Shown in pieces: positions 46,100 through 53,166 of a DNA stretch of 53,166 bases. The stretch lies in contig PLLR01000074.1 of NCBI GenBank assembly GCA_003141335.1, positions 1 to 53,166 on the forward strand. The letters are read 5' to 3'. The stretch comes from Methanoregula sp. Its GTDB lineage: Archaea > Halobacteriota > Methanomicrobia > Methanomicrobiales > Methanospirillaceae. The first letter of the stretch is position 1. Each line of letters begins with the position of its first letter. The notes below the pieces were generated by a model. That model did not search any database, was not told the origin of the DNA, and worked only from the letters and a program-made list of their open reading frames with translations. A program made the translations under genes and the position numbers.

Positions 46100-46984
46100 T
46101 CATTTCCCACGGATTGCCACCATCATCCCCTCGATACTGATCGGGTGCTGGTCCGCAGGGATGCCCTGCATCCGGCAATACGCACGATATACCCTGACGA
46201 TCTGGGGTGGCTTTAACCCGGTCTCCTGCAGCAACTCCTCATCATAGAAGATCTCGTCGGGTTTACCTTCGGCAAATACCGAACCTTTCCTCACCAGGCA
46301 GACCCGGTCTGCTATCCGGGCGGCAAGGTCGAGGTCATGCGTTGCGATCACCACGCTGATCCCAAACCGCTGTTTGAGTTCAAGGATCAGATCTTCAATC
46401 ATCCCGCTGTGGACCGGGTCGAGATCAGAGGTTGGTTCGTCCAGTGCGATAATCCGGGGTTTCATGGCAAGAATGCCGGCAATGGAGATGAGCCGCTTCT
46501 GACCACCGGAGAGATAGTTGGGGAGTTTCTGGACAAGGTCAGCCGCCCCGACCGCTTCGAGCGCTCCTGTTGCTGCGTTTAAAGCGGCCTCGCGGGACAT
46601 GCCCATATTGAGGGGGCCGAACATCACGTCATCGAGCACGGTCGGTGCGAAGAGCTGGTCGTCCGATTGCTGGAACACTACGCCGACCTCCCGCCAGAGA
46701 TCGGTAAGTTCTCCTTTCGTGATCGACCTGCCGTTCACCGCAATATTACCCTCTGACGGGGTAAGCAAGCCGTTGAGATGTTCGATGAGCGTGGACTTTC
46801 CTGACCCGTTCGGCCCGCACAGGGCAACGATCTCGTTTTTCTGGACATAGAAACACATGTCATGGATACCGACGCTCCCATCCGGGTAGATGTGGCTTGC
46901 GCAGTCGACATGGATCAGTTCACGGTCTTTGTCAATGTGCGGGCAGTGTGGTGAGCTTAAAGGATCAGTACGGATGATGGTCAT
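46100..46984 (-). CDS. cbiO: Cobalt/nickel ECF transporter ATPase CbiO
   Basis: A 294-residue ABC ATPase. Walker A GPNGSGKST, Q-loop FQQSDDQLFAPTVLDDV (typical for ECF ATPases), signature LSGGQKR, Walker B IIALDEPTSDLDP and switch His in ATHDLDLAARIADR. It powers uptake with CbiQ and CbiM. A 25-residue Cys/His-containing N-terminal extension (SSPHCPHIDKD) precedes the ABC domain. It starts 7 bases after cbiQ. Confidence 0.92.
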   Translation of the reverse strand: MTIIRTDPLSSPHCPHIDKDRELIHVDCASHIYPDGSVGIHDMCFYVQKNEIVALCGPNGSGKSTLIEHLNGLLTPSEGNIAVNGRSITKGELTDLWREVGVVFQQSDDQLFAPTVLDDVMFGPLNMGMSREAALNAATGALEAVGAADLVQKLPNYLSGGQKRLISIAGILAMKPRIIALDEPTSDLDPVHSGMIEDLILELKQRFGISVVIATHDLDLAARIADRVCLVRKGSVFAEGKPDEIFYDEELLQETGLKPPQIVRVYRAYCRMQGIPADQHPISIEGMMVAIRGK

Positions 46985-46991
46985 GGTCGTT

Positions 46992-47807
46992 TTACCCTCC
47001 CAATGATGGTGTCATGAGTGCCACTGCCACGACAACAGCTGCACCTGCGCAAATGAGCAGGTATTCGGCGTGCCGGAGTGCCGGGATCCCGGTCGCGGTC
47101 CCGTATGATCCGGAAAAACCCCGGGCGATCATTGCCTTGTGCACCCGTTCCGATCGCTCGAATGAGCGGATGAAGACAAGCGCGAAGACCTCGGCAAACA
47201 TCCGTCCCTGCACGCGGACGCTGTGGATGAGACCTCCCCCACGGGAGCGCACCGCTTTGAGGATCGAGCCGGTCATGGCAAGCGTCAGGAACAGGAACCG
47301 GTAGGCCATGAGGAAGATCTGGTCAAGGGGTGACGGGAAGATGCGGTAGATCATGGCAGAAAAATGCATGTACCGCGTTGTCATGAGGAAGAAGAGTGAG
47401 AAGGTCACGACTATGAGCGCCTTAAGCAGCAGGGTGACGACAAGCAGAATACCCTTGTCGGTGAGCACGAGGGGAAACCCGGCAACAGCAAAAGAGATGA
47501 TGGGATTTCCCGGTTCGCTCCAGGCCATGATCCCGACAAGCGAGAGGACAAAGACGGCCGGCATGGTATACCAGCCAAACAGTTTCCAGACCGGGAGATG
47601 TGCCGCTGCATATGCCCCAAGAATGACAAGATAGAGGACGGCGAGGATTGCGAGGTTTCCTGACAGGGTGACAAGGAGGATAATGAGGATGAGGAATGCG
47701 AATTTTGTCCACGGGCTCAGCCGGCTGAAACAGGACTGCTGCTTTTCAGCATAGTACGTTATCAGGTTCAGGTCCGGTATATGATCTGACAGTGAAGCCG
47801 CGCTCAT
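46992..47807 (-). CDS. cbiQ: Cobalt/nickel ECF transporter transmembrane subunit CbiQ
   Basis: A 271-residue membrane protein with five to six helices. The cytoplasmic coupling segments AVRSRGGG and MIARGFSGSYG (A-R-G motifs) bind the ATPase. It is separated by 37 bases from the regulator gene upstream and by 7 from cbiO. Order regulator-cbiQ-cbiO-cbiM-cbiN-like differs from the more common cbiM-N-Q-O. Confidence 0.9.
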   Translation of the reverse strand: MSAASLSDHIPDLNLITYYAEKQQSCFSRLSPWTKFAFLILIILLVTLSGNLAILAVLYLVILGAYAAAHLPVWKLFGWYTMPAVFVLSLVGIMAWSEPGNPIISFAVAGFPLVLTDKGILLVVTLLLKALIVVTFSLFFLMTTRYMHFSAMIYRIFPSPLDQIFLMAYRFLFLTLAMTGSILKAVRSRGGGLIHSVRVQGRMFAEVFALVFIRSFERSERVHKAMIARGFSGSYGTATGIPALRHAEYLLICAGAAVVVAVALMTPSLGG

Positions 47808-47844
47808 AATACCCTATCCTGTGCCCACGGTAACCGTTGTGTTT

Positions 47845-48285
47845 TCATATATCATCTGCCTCGCATCCGTGACAGTGGGTATCGTGGGTTATTTCGCCGC
47901 AGACACCCTGTCGTGGATGGCCCATCGCATGGCACATCCGCTCGACTGCATCCTTTGAGATGAGACTTTCAAACCGGGAGACTTCGCTGCAGGCCTGTTC
48001 CTGTGAAAGCCCGTAATGCGTCAGCATGAGGGCGAGTATCCGGTGCCGTTTTACCAGGAAATCCGTATACTGTTTTCCGCATTCCGACAGGCAGACGCCC
48101 CGGTAGGGAATGTGGGTGAGATAGCCGGACTCTGCAAGTTCACTGATGGTCTTTGTGATTGTTGAAGGATCAACCTTAAAGTGGGAAGCAAGGTCATTGG
48201 TTTTGACTGACCCGCCGCGCTCAACAAGGTACTTGAGATACTCCACCTTTCTTGGGGAGAGCTCAAGACCCTCAGGAATTTCCAT
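47845..48285 (-). CDS. DtxR/MntR-family metal-dependent regulator
   Basis: A 146-residue repressor-type protein. A winged helix (VKTNDLASHFKVDPSTITKTI) is followed by a DtxR dimerisation/metal domain (HRILALMLTHYGLSQEQACSEVSRFESLISKDAVERMCHAMGHP) and a His/Cys tail (CGEITHDTHCHGCEA) that may help sense Co or Ni. ATG 48285 (MEIPEGLELSPRK) is the natural start. It heads the transporter operon, and a perfect inverted repeat just upstream suggests autoregulation. Confidence 0.88.
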   Translation of the reverse strand: MEIPEGLELSPRKVEYLKYLVERGGSVKTNDLASHFKVDPSTITKTISELAESGYLTHIPYRGVCLSECGKQYTDFLVKRHRILALMLTHYGLSQEQACSEVSRFESLISKDAVERMCHAMGHPRQGVCGEITHDTHCHGCEADDI

Positions 48286-48316
48286 ACGTTTCCTCAGTGG
48301 GTTGGCGATCCAGAAT

Positions 48317-48341
48317 AAAGTTTGGTATGGCACCAAACTTT
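48317..48341 (-). promoter_or_regulatory. Perfect operator palindrome of the metal regulator
   Basis: Half-sites AAAGTTTGGT and ACCAAACTTT, 10 bases each and exactly complementary, around a 5-base spacer. It lies 32 bases before the regulator start. Its core, TTTGG-N7-CCAAA, recurs before cbiM. This is the typical size and placement of a DtxR-family operator. Confidence 0.7.
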
Positions 48342-48585
48342 TGCATATCCGTTAATTCAGGGGCTTAGCACAAATGAGAGCATGTGAGGGGTTCATGTGT
48401 GCTCCCCAACAAATGCGATAACTCCTGAACAGGTAATACGTCATCATCGCTCTAAGCGCAAGGGCGGTAAGGGGGGACAGGCACTGTCCCCTCCTTCATC
48501 TTACATGTGCTTTTTATTTCATCTCCTGATAAAAGGAATTCTACAGAACCGAAATTATTTTAGTTACCAGTATCCAATTTCCCCT

Positions 48586-48881
48586 ATGGCGCCAAAGGTA
48601 CAAAAAGGGGAAAAAAAGAGAGAAAATCCATTTTTGAACTATTACCGGATATGCTTGCCTCTGCTCTTACCAATCAGGATGATTTCATAATAACCTATGA
48701 GACAAACCCTGATACTGGTAAACGGGTTTTTCATGTATTGCGGGGGAAATTAATTACCCCGTGTATGCTGGGAACGTTGAAAAACAGGGTTGAACTTCAG
48801 CAAGAAGAGGGATGTACAATCATGACAAGGCATTGGAGGCGATTCAAAGGTTCAAATTCCTGCCAGATTATTATGAAGTGA
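48586..48881 (+). pseudogene. Possible small frameshifted gene
   Basis: From ATG 48586 a frame (MAPKVQKGEKKRE) runs into an A-rich stretch; a one-base shift there would join it to FELLPDMLASALTNQDD and on through YETNPDTGKRVFHVLRGKL to a stop at 48881. The second part alone is open from ATG 48651 (76 codons). It reads like protein but I recognise no family. It may be a broken gene, or a real short gene starting at 48651. A neighbouring frame from 48397 is less convincing. Confidence 0.25.
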
Positions 48882-48889
48882 AAGGGTAC

Positions 48890-49198
48890 AGGATGGTGTT
48901 GTGATTGAAGTTTTTCAATTTTTTTATCTTCTGATTCATTCAATTTTTTTCACACAAGAATTTTTTTGATATGTCCCATCAATTCTTTACGAACACACAT
49001 GAGTTGTTGATTATATTTTTTTATCGATCGATAACAATTCCGCATAAACATCAAAAAAGAACAATACATCCGTCATGGATTATTTCCTGTCATCAACTCA
49101 ACTTTTTTTTCGTTAAAGTAAATTTACATGATTAAATAATCCAATATTATCGCTGGTTTTATAATTCGGGCGATTTAAAGTGCGATCTCAAAAATTTA
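48890..49198. other. AT-rich intergenic region before mtr
   Basis: A stretch of about 310 bases, much richer in A and T than its surroundings, with several T-runs (for example near 48920 and 49104). I see no open frame or RNA structure that I can support. It probably holds terminators and upstream promoter sequence for the mtr operon. Confidence 0.4.
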
Positions 49199-49320
49199 GT
49201 TTCGAAACCTTTTAATTAAGCTCTCACTAAATTTACACTAACCACAAAGAGTTTTAACTCAATGTGCGTGGCATTGCATTTTGAATACTCTCGTGCATTC
49301 GCACGTAGGGAGGAGGCTAA
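49199..49320 (+). promoter_or_regulatory. mtr operon promoter and leader
   Basis: A TATA-like CTTTTAATTAA (49209-49219) follows a perfect 10-base palindrome GTTTCGAAAC (49199-49208). The predicted start is near 49240. The leader contains a hairpin CGTGC/GCACG (49292-49305, loop ATTC) just before the GGGAGGAGG ribosome site. An alternative pairing of GTGCG at 49264-49268 with CGCAC at 49300-49304 would exclude it. Confidence 0.45.
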
Positions 49321-50217
49321 ATGGAACAAATTGTATTTGGCATTGGAATTACTGCATTGACAGGAGCTCTTGCCACCATAGCCGGTTCTGCGGAAGATAC
49401 TGAATCCAACATCGGGTCCCAGGGTGACCCGAACTCACAGGTTCAGCTCGCTCCGCAGATGGGTTTCGTGCACCGCATCTTCAACAAGGCGATTGCCGGT
49501 GAACCCCCAGCATACGGTCTCTGGTGTGCACTGGGTGCAGGTCTGGCATGGGCTTTTATGGCGATGCAGATCAACGCGGTTCTTGCTATCGTCCTTGGCT
49601 GTGTTCTCGCAGTTCTTGTACAGGGCGTCTATGCAACCACCGCGTATCTTGGCAGGACGGCAAGTCTCGCCAAGTTCGGGCAGCCGGTCTACGTGGACAT
49701 TCTCAAGTCCATGACATCGGTCACCATGGCACATGCCTTCATCGCAATATTCTGTACCGTAACACTCTGTCACCTGATCAACGGTGCACTGGGACACCCG
49801 TTCCCGTTGCCGCTGCTCGGCCTGATCTGGGGTATTGCACTCGGTGCAGCAGGCTCTGCAACAGGCAACCCGTACTATGGAAAGGAACGCCAGTACCAGA
49901 ACCAGAAGTTCGGTGCAGGTGTCCCGATCTCCGCATCGGGTAACATCGTCCGCTACGCTGAAGCCGGTGAGCGCAACTCGCTGGACAACGGATGGTTTAC
50001 CGCAAAGATTGGCGGTTCCGCATCAGGAGTCTGTTTTGGTCTGATTGTGTTCCTTGAAATCTGGCGTACGATTCTCTTTGAGAAGATCAGCGCCGGCTGG
50101 GGTGCAATCATTGTCGGTATCCTGATGATCCTCATCTTCACCGTTATAGACCGGTACATCGAAGTCTGGGCACGCAAGAACTACGGACCATATACAGAAG
50201 CCAAGGTGGCATCATGA
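49321..50217 (+). CDS. mtrE: Tetrahydromethanopterin S-methyltransferase subunit E
   Basis: A 298-residue integral membrane subunit of the Na+-pumping methyl-H4MPT:CoM methyltransferase. About six hydrophobic helices; typical text GALATIAGSAEDTESNIGSQGDPNSQVQLAPQM is split by loops, and the acidic/Asn motif lies early as expected. The ATG has GGGAGGAGG at proper distance. It overlaps mtrD by ATGA (50214-50217). First gene of mtrEDCBAF. Confidence 0.97.
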   Translation: MEQIVFGIGITALTGALATIAGSAEDTESNIGSQGDPNSQVQLAPQMGFVHRIFNKAIAGEPPAYGLWCALGAGLAWAFMAMQINAVLAIVLGCVLAVLVQGVYATTAYLGRTASLAKFGQPVYVDILKSMTSVTMAHAFIAIFCTVTLCHLINGALGHPFPLPLLGLIWGIALGAAGSATGNPYYGKERQYQNQKFGAGVPISASGNIVRYAEAGERNSLDNGWFTAKIGGSASGVCFGLIVFLEIWRTILFEKISAGWGAIIVGILMILIFTVIDRYIEVWARKNYGPYTEAKVAS

Positions 50218-51047
50218 GCGCAGTCGCAGCAAAACCACAGGCTGGAGGCGCAATGAACCCGACCGCAATGGCGGTTGGCGTCGTTATGCTTCTTATCATC
50301 CTCGCACTCTGCTGGTATGTTTCACCAGGTGCCGGTCTGATGGCACTCGTAGGTGTCATCATCGGCGGCGTCCTGATTGGATTCGGTACTCACTTCGTGC
50401 CAGTCGGTGGTGCTCCTGCAGCAATGGGGCAGGCACCGGGTATCGCAACAGGTGTTGCAATGCTTGCCGCTGGTGCAGGTCTTGCCGGTCTTTTCGGTGG
50501 TGCATGGGCGGCAGAACAGGGCCTTGTCGTTGCAACAATCACCGGTGGAGTCGGTGGCGGACTGATGATGGCTATTACCTGCATGATGGTGAACTTCGTC
50601 TATGTTTTCGGCATGGGTATTCCTGCAGCATCAGGTAAAGTCTTATATGACCCCATCACCGGAGACTCACAGAAGGAATTCAAATCCCAGGGAACTGAAG
50701 GTCACGGTCTTCCATTTGTATCATTCGTCGGAGGCGTCATCGGGGGTTTTCTCGCAGGCGCTGGCGGTACAATCATTTACCTGCAGCTTCTTAGCCTCTA
50801 CGAGGCAACGCTCCCGGCCGTTATGGGTCTTCCCCCTGCACAGGTGATTCCAATTGCAGTCGCAGCCGCAGGTATGTTCGCTGTTGGTCTGTTCCTCGTG
50901 AATGCAGTGCTGACCGCATATAACATCACGGGAACAATCGAAGGACCCCACGACCCGAAATTCAAGCGCTGGCCACGGGCAATCGTTGCATCCGCTGTCG
51001 CATCAGCCCTCTGCGGTTTTGTAGCGATCCTTATCGTTGCAATATGA
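50214..51047 (+). CDS. mtrD: Tetrahydromethanopterin S-methyltransferase subunit D
   Basis: A 277-residue membrane subunit with six or so helices, rich in Gly/Ala (AAGAGLAGLFGGAWAAEQGLV). The soluble loop YDPITGDSQKEFKSQGTEGHG is typical for MtrD. With MtrC and MtrE it forms the membrane part of the Na+-translocating complex. Confidence 0.96.
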   Translation: MSAVAAKPQAGGAMNPTAMAVGVVMLLIILALCWYVSPGAGLMALVGVIIGGVLIGFGTHFVPVGGAPAAMGQAPGIATGVAMLAAGAGLAGLFGGAWAAEQGLVVATITGGVGGGLMMAITCMMVNFVYVFGMGIPAASGKVLYDPITGDSQKEFKSQGTEGHGLPFVSFVGGVIGGFLAGAGGTIIYLQLLSLYEATLPAVMGLPPAQVIPIAVAAAGMFAVGLFLVNAVLTAYNITGTIEGPHDPKFKRWPRAIVASAVASALCGFVAILIVAI

Positions 51048-51057
51048 GGTGTTGAAG

Positions 51058-51906
51058 ATGTCAGTAAAAATTGAAGTAATTGAAGGGGGCATTCCTCACC
51101 AGAAGATCATGATTGGGGGACTCGTAAGCACACTCGTGTGCCTCTACCTGACGTACCTCAATGTGCTCACCAACACCGAAATGTTCGCATTCTTTGGTGG
51201 ACTTGCGATGATTACCGCATTGATCTGGGGGAGCCACACCATCAAGGTGCTGTGCAGTTACGGTATCGGTACCGGTGTGCCGTCAGCAGGTATGATCGCA
51301 TTCGGTTCCGGAGTTATTGCAATGCTGCTCGCTACCAAATTCGGTATGGCAGCTCCAATCGTCGCACTTGTTCTCGCAGCCGTTATCGGGTTCATTCTCG
51401 GGTATATTTCAAATAATATCCTGAACATGAAGATCCCGGCAATGGTTCAGGCACTTACCGAAATGGCAGTAGTTGGTGCGCTGTCCCTTATGGGATTCGC
51501 AGCACTGATCACCGGTGGATTCACCTTTGCCGGTCTGACCACAGGTGAGGTCTCGATGCTCGGGATGACGGTGAGCTCTAACCAGATTTCATTCATCGGT
51601 GGAGGACTTATCGCCGTTGCATTCCTTCTTGGAGCGATCGCAATCCAGCACCCGTTCAACGCGTGTCTGGGACCTGGCTGGAAACAGGACCGGATGCTCA
51701 TGTTGACCGCAGAATGTGGTTTCCTGAGCATGATCGTCGCTGCATTCATGTCCTTTGCACTCATCAGCGCGGGATCTGCAATTATATCGCTGATCATTGC
51801 GATCCTTGGATGGGCATACACCTACAACCAGTATATCTGCCTGTCAAAGCGCGACGCCGCTGCATGGCTTGATGCAAAACCGATTCCTGATATGGAGGGA
51901 CTCTAA
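51058..51906 (+). CDS. mtrC: Tetrahydromethanopterin S-methyltransferase subunit C
   Basis: A 282-residue membrane subunit with about seven helices. LLATKFGMAAPIVALVLAAVIGF and the HPFNACLGPGWKQDRML loop are family features. ATG 51058 (MSVKIEVIEGG) follows a GAGGTG site and lies 10 bases after mtrD; the upstream in-frame start would overlap mtrD. Confidence 0.96.
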   Translation: MSVKIEVIEGGIPHQKIMIGGLVSTLVCLYLTYLNVLTNTEMFAFFGGLAMITALIWGSHTIKVLCSYGIGTGVPSAGMIAFGSGVIAMLLATKFGMAAPIVALVLAAVIGFILGYISNNILNMKIPAMVQALTEMAVVGALSLMGFAALITGGFTFAGLTTGEVSMLGMTVSSNQISFIGGGLIAVAFLLGAIAIQHPFNACLGPGWKQDRMLMLTAECGFLSMIVAAFMSFALISAGSAIISLIIAILGWAYTYNQYICLSKRDAAAWLDAKPIPDMEGL

Positions 51907-52200
51907 ATGGCATACATTCAGGTACTTCCGGAATACGGGCTTGTTGCTGATCCATTGATCGGTCTTGTGACATCCGCAGGCGAATCACTCTCACCCGTTC
52001 TTGAGAAGGTCGCAGCCCTTGAGGCAGTGAGCGCCGATCTGATCAACATGCTTTCCGGTGAGGGTAACTACCTCGCGTCGTTCCCCAACAGGGAGAATGG
52101 TCTTGCAATCGGTGGTGTTATCACTTCATTCTGGTACGGGCTTGCAATCGGACTATTCATTGCCGGAATCATTGCATTCCAGCTGATCAAGGTGGGTTGA
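51907..52200 (+). CDS. mtrB: Tetrahydromethanopterin S-methyltransferase subunit B
   Basis: A 97-residue subunit with a soluble N-terminal part ([20 protein letters not shown]) and one C-terminal membrane helix ([20 protein letters not shown]). It starts right after the mtrC stop and ends one base before mtrA. Confidence 0.95.
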   Translation: MAYIQVLPEYGLVADPLIGLVTSAGESLSPVLEKVAALEAVSADLINMLSGEGNYLASFPNRENGLAIGGVITSFWYGLAIGLFIAGIIAFQLIKVG

Positions 52201-52201
52201 T

Positions 52202-52924
52202 ATGGCACAAAAGAAATCACCAGCAAGTGGCTGGCCACTCGTCAAGGGAGACTTTATCTCAGGTGACGCCAACAGCCCCGTGGCTGTTGTCACCATGGGG
52301 TCACACCTCGACGAAAAGGGCATCTGTGACGCAGGCGCCGCACTGTGCGGTTCCTGTAAGACTGAAAATCTCGGTCTTGAAAAGGTCATCGCCAACATCG
52401 TCGCCAACCCCAACATCCGCTTTATGCTCTGTTGCGGTACCGAAGTCAAGGGTCACCTCGCCGGCCAGACCATGATCGCTCTCCACAAGGGCGGCGTGAA
52501 AGAAGGCAGGGTCGTCGGCGCTGAAGGCGCTATCCCCTTCATCGAGAACCTCAAGGACGAAGCCATCAAGCGCTTCCAGGAGCAGGTCGAATGCGTCAAC
52601 ATCATGGAAAGCGAAGACCTCAACGCAATCAAGGCAAAAATCAACGAACTGAAAGCCCGTGACCCGGGTGCGTTCGCTGCTGATGCCATTGTCGTCGAGG
52701 TCAAGGAAGCCGGCGGTGGCGTTGAGGAGGCAGGTGGAGAAGTTGCCCCGATCTCCGGTGAGATAGCGATCATTACTGCCCGCTTGAAGATCATCGAGAA
52801 GATGGTGACGGATATCGGATACCGGGACAAGTTTGCCGCCGGGGTCTATGCAGGTAAGATCGAAGGCCTGATGATCGGTCTGATCATCTCGTTCGCCCTG
52901 GTCGGATTCCTGATGATGAGGTGA
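52202..52924 (+). CDS. mtrA: Tetrahydromethanopterin S-methyltransferase subunit A
   Basis: A 240-residue corrinoid subunit. The N-terminal domain binds the cobamide; His85 in [10 protein letters not shown] corresponds to the cobalt ligand. [27 protein letters not shown] is the conserved opening. A Gly/Glu linker ([13 protein letters not shown]) leads to one C-terminal membrane helix. It takes the methyl group from methyl-H4MPT and passes it to MtrH/CoM. Its first 23 bases recur exactly at 53144. Confidence 0.97.
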   Translation: MAQKKSPASGWPLVKGDFISGDANSPVAVVTMGSHLDEKGICDAGAALCGSCKTENLGLEKVIANIVANPNIRFMLCCGTEVKGHLAGQTMIALHKGGVKEGRVVGAEGAIPFIENLKDEAIKRFQEQVECVNIMESEDLNAIKAKINELKARDPGAFAADAIVVEVKEAGGGVEEAGGEVAPISGEIAIITARLKIIEKMVTDIGYRDKFAAGVYAGKIEGLMIGLIISFALVGFLMMR

Positions 52925-52929
52925 TAGAG

Positions 52930-53133
52930 ATGGCAGAAGAAGCAAAGACTACAGGACCAGTCAGGATGGTTGCGATCGAGAATATGGTGGAAAACATCCG
53001 CTATAAATCACAGATCCTGGCACGGACGAACAAGATTGACTCGGCAGTAACCGCAACCGGTTTAATCGGGTTTACAGCAGGATTGCTCTGTGCACTGATC
53101 CTGATTTTAGTGCCGGCATTACTGGTGGGATGA
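52930..53133 (+). CDS. mtrF: Tetrahydromethanopterin S-methyltransferase subunit F
   Basis: A 67-residue subunit, related to the N-terminal part of MtrA-type tail segments, with one C-terminal membrane helix (IGFTAGLLCALILILVPALL). VRMVAIENMVENIRYKSQI is the usual conserved segment. ATG 52930 has GAGGTG before it. Confidence 0.93.
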   Translation: MAEEAKTTGPVRMVAIENMVENIRYKSQILARTNKIDSAVTATGLIGFTAGLLCALILILVPALLVG

Positions 53134-53143
53134 GGTGAACAAA

Positions 53144-53166
53144 ATGGCACAAAAGAAATCACCAGC
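53144..53166 (+). CDS. mtrA: Start of an apparent second mtrA copy (cut by window end)
   Basis: ATG 53144, with GAGGTGA eight bases before it, opens a gene whose first 23 bases (MAQKKSP and part of Ala) are identical to those of mtrA at 52202. The expected next gene in many methanogens is mtrG, which does not start this way. A tandem mtrA duplicate is therefore likely, but only the first codons are visible. Confidence 0.6.

Overview
This window is a core-metabolism segment of a hydrogenotrophic methanogen, most likely of the order Methanomicrobiales and possibly close to Methanoregula or Methanosphaerula. That placement is inferred from protein character and gene order, not from a search. The evidence is complete mcr (mcrBDCGA) and mtr (mtrEDCBAF) operons, a tungsten/molybdenum formylmethanofuran dehydrogenase operon that also carries hdrCBA-mvhD, ftr, a coenzyme B (aks) operon, SepCysS-type Cys-tRNA synthesis and several methanogen-only marker families. 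No rRNA, CRISPR array, insertion sequence or prophage was seen. Selenocysteine positions known in related enzymes carry cysteine here.

Layout. 87-5776 (minus): one tightly coupled operon headed by tRNA-Cys, then SepCysS, O-acetylhomoserine sulfhydrylase, a 29-codon micro-ORF, MetX with CBS domains, a stand-alone ThrRS-type editing domain and the methanogen families DUF1890 and DUF1894. Its promoter is flanked by two copies of a palindrome. 5903-10129: iron-sulfur flavoprotein, Mg2+ P-type ATPase and a PEGA lipoprotein. 10237-17911 (minus): eight overlapping genes combining the 2-oxosuberate pathway (aksA, hacA, hacB, aksF) with a ferredoxin-less IorA-like TPP enzyme, a radical SAM protein, methanogenesis marker 11 and a Cys-rich unknown. 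18209-19093: ftr. 19363-29324: fwdG-fwdF-hdrCBA-mvhD-fwdDBAC. 29605-34653: mcr operon with a structured leader. 34679-34989: a decayed fmdE-like gene. 35100-36933: small accessory genes. 37054-43614: three transcription units sharing one promoter-proximal motif (DUF134 regulator unit, DUF169, and DUF5320-AtwA-Mrp), followed by a cysteine desulfurase pair. 43867-45021: SPASM radical SAM enzyme. 45049-48341 (minus): cobalt/nickel ECF transporter with its metal regulator and two matching operators. 48342-49320: long AT-rich gap ending in the mtr leader. 49321-53166: mtr operon, running off the window into an apparent second mtrA.

Together the genes cover the first step of CO2 reduction (Fwd, Ftr), the membrane methyl transfer (Mtr), the final step (Mcr) with its activation factor AtwA, and heterodisulfide recycling (Hdr/MvhD). 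They also cover supply of coenzyme B, cysteine, Fe-S clusters and Co/Ni. The most novel parts are the unassigned genes in the coenzyme B operon, the tRNA-Cys-led sulfur operon with an editing-domain protein, and the three-promoter regulon around AtwA.
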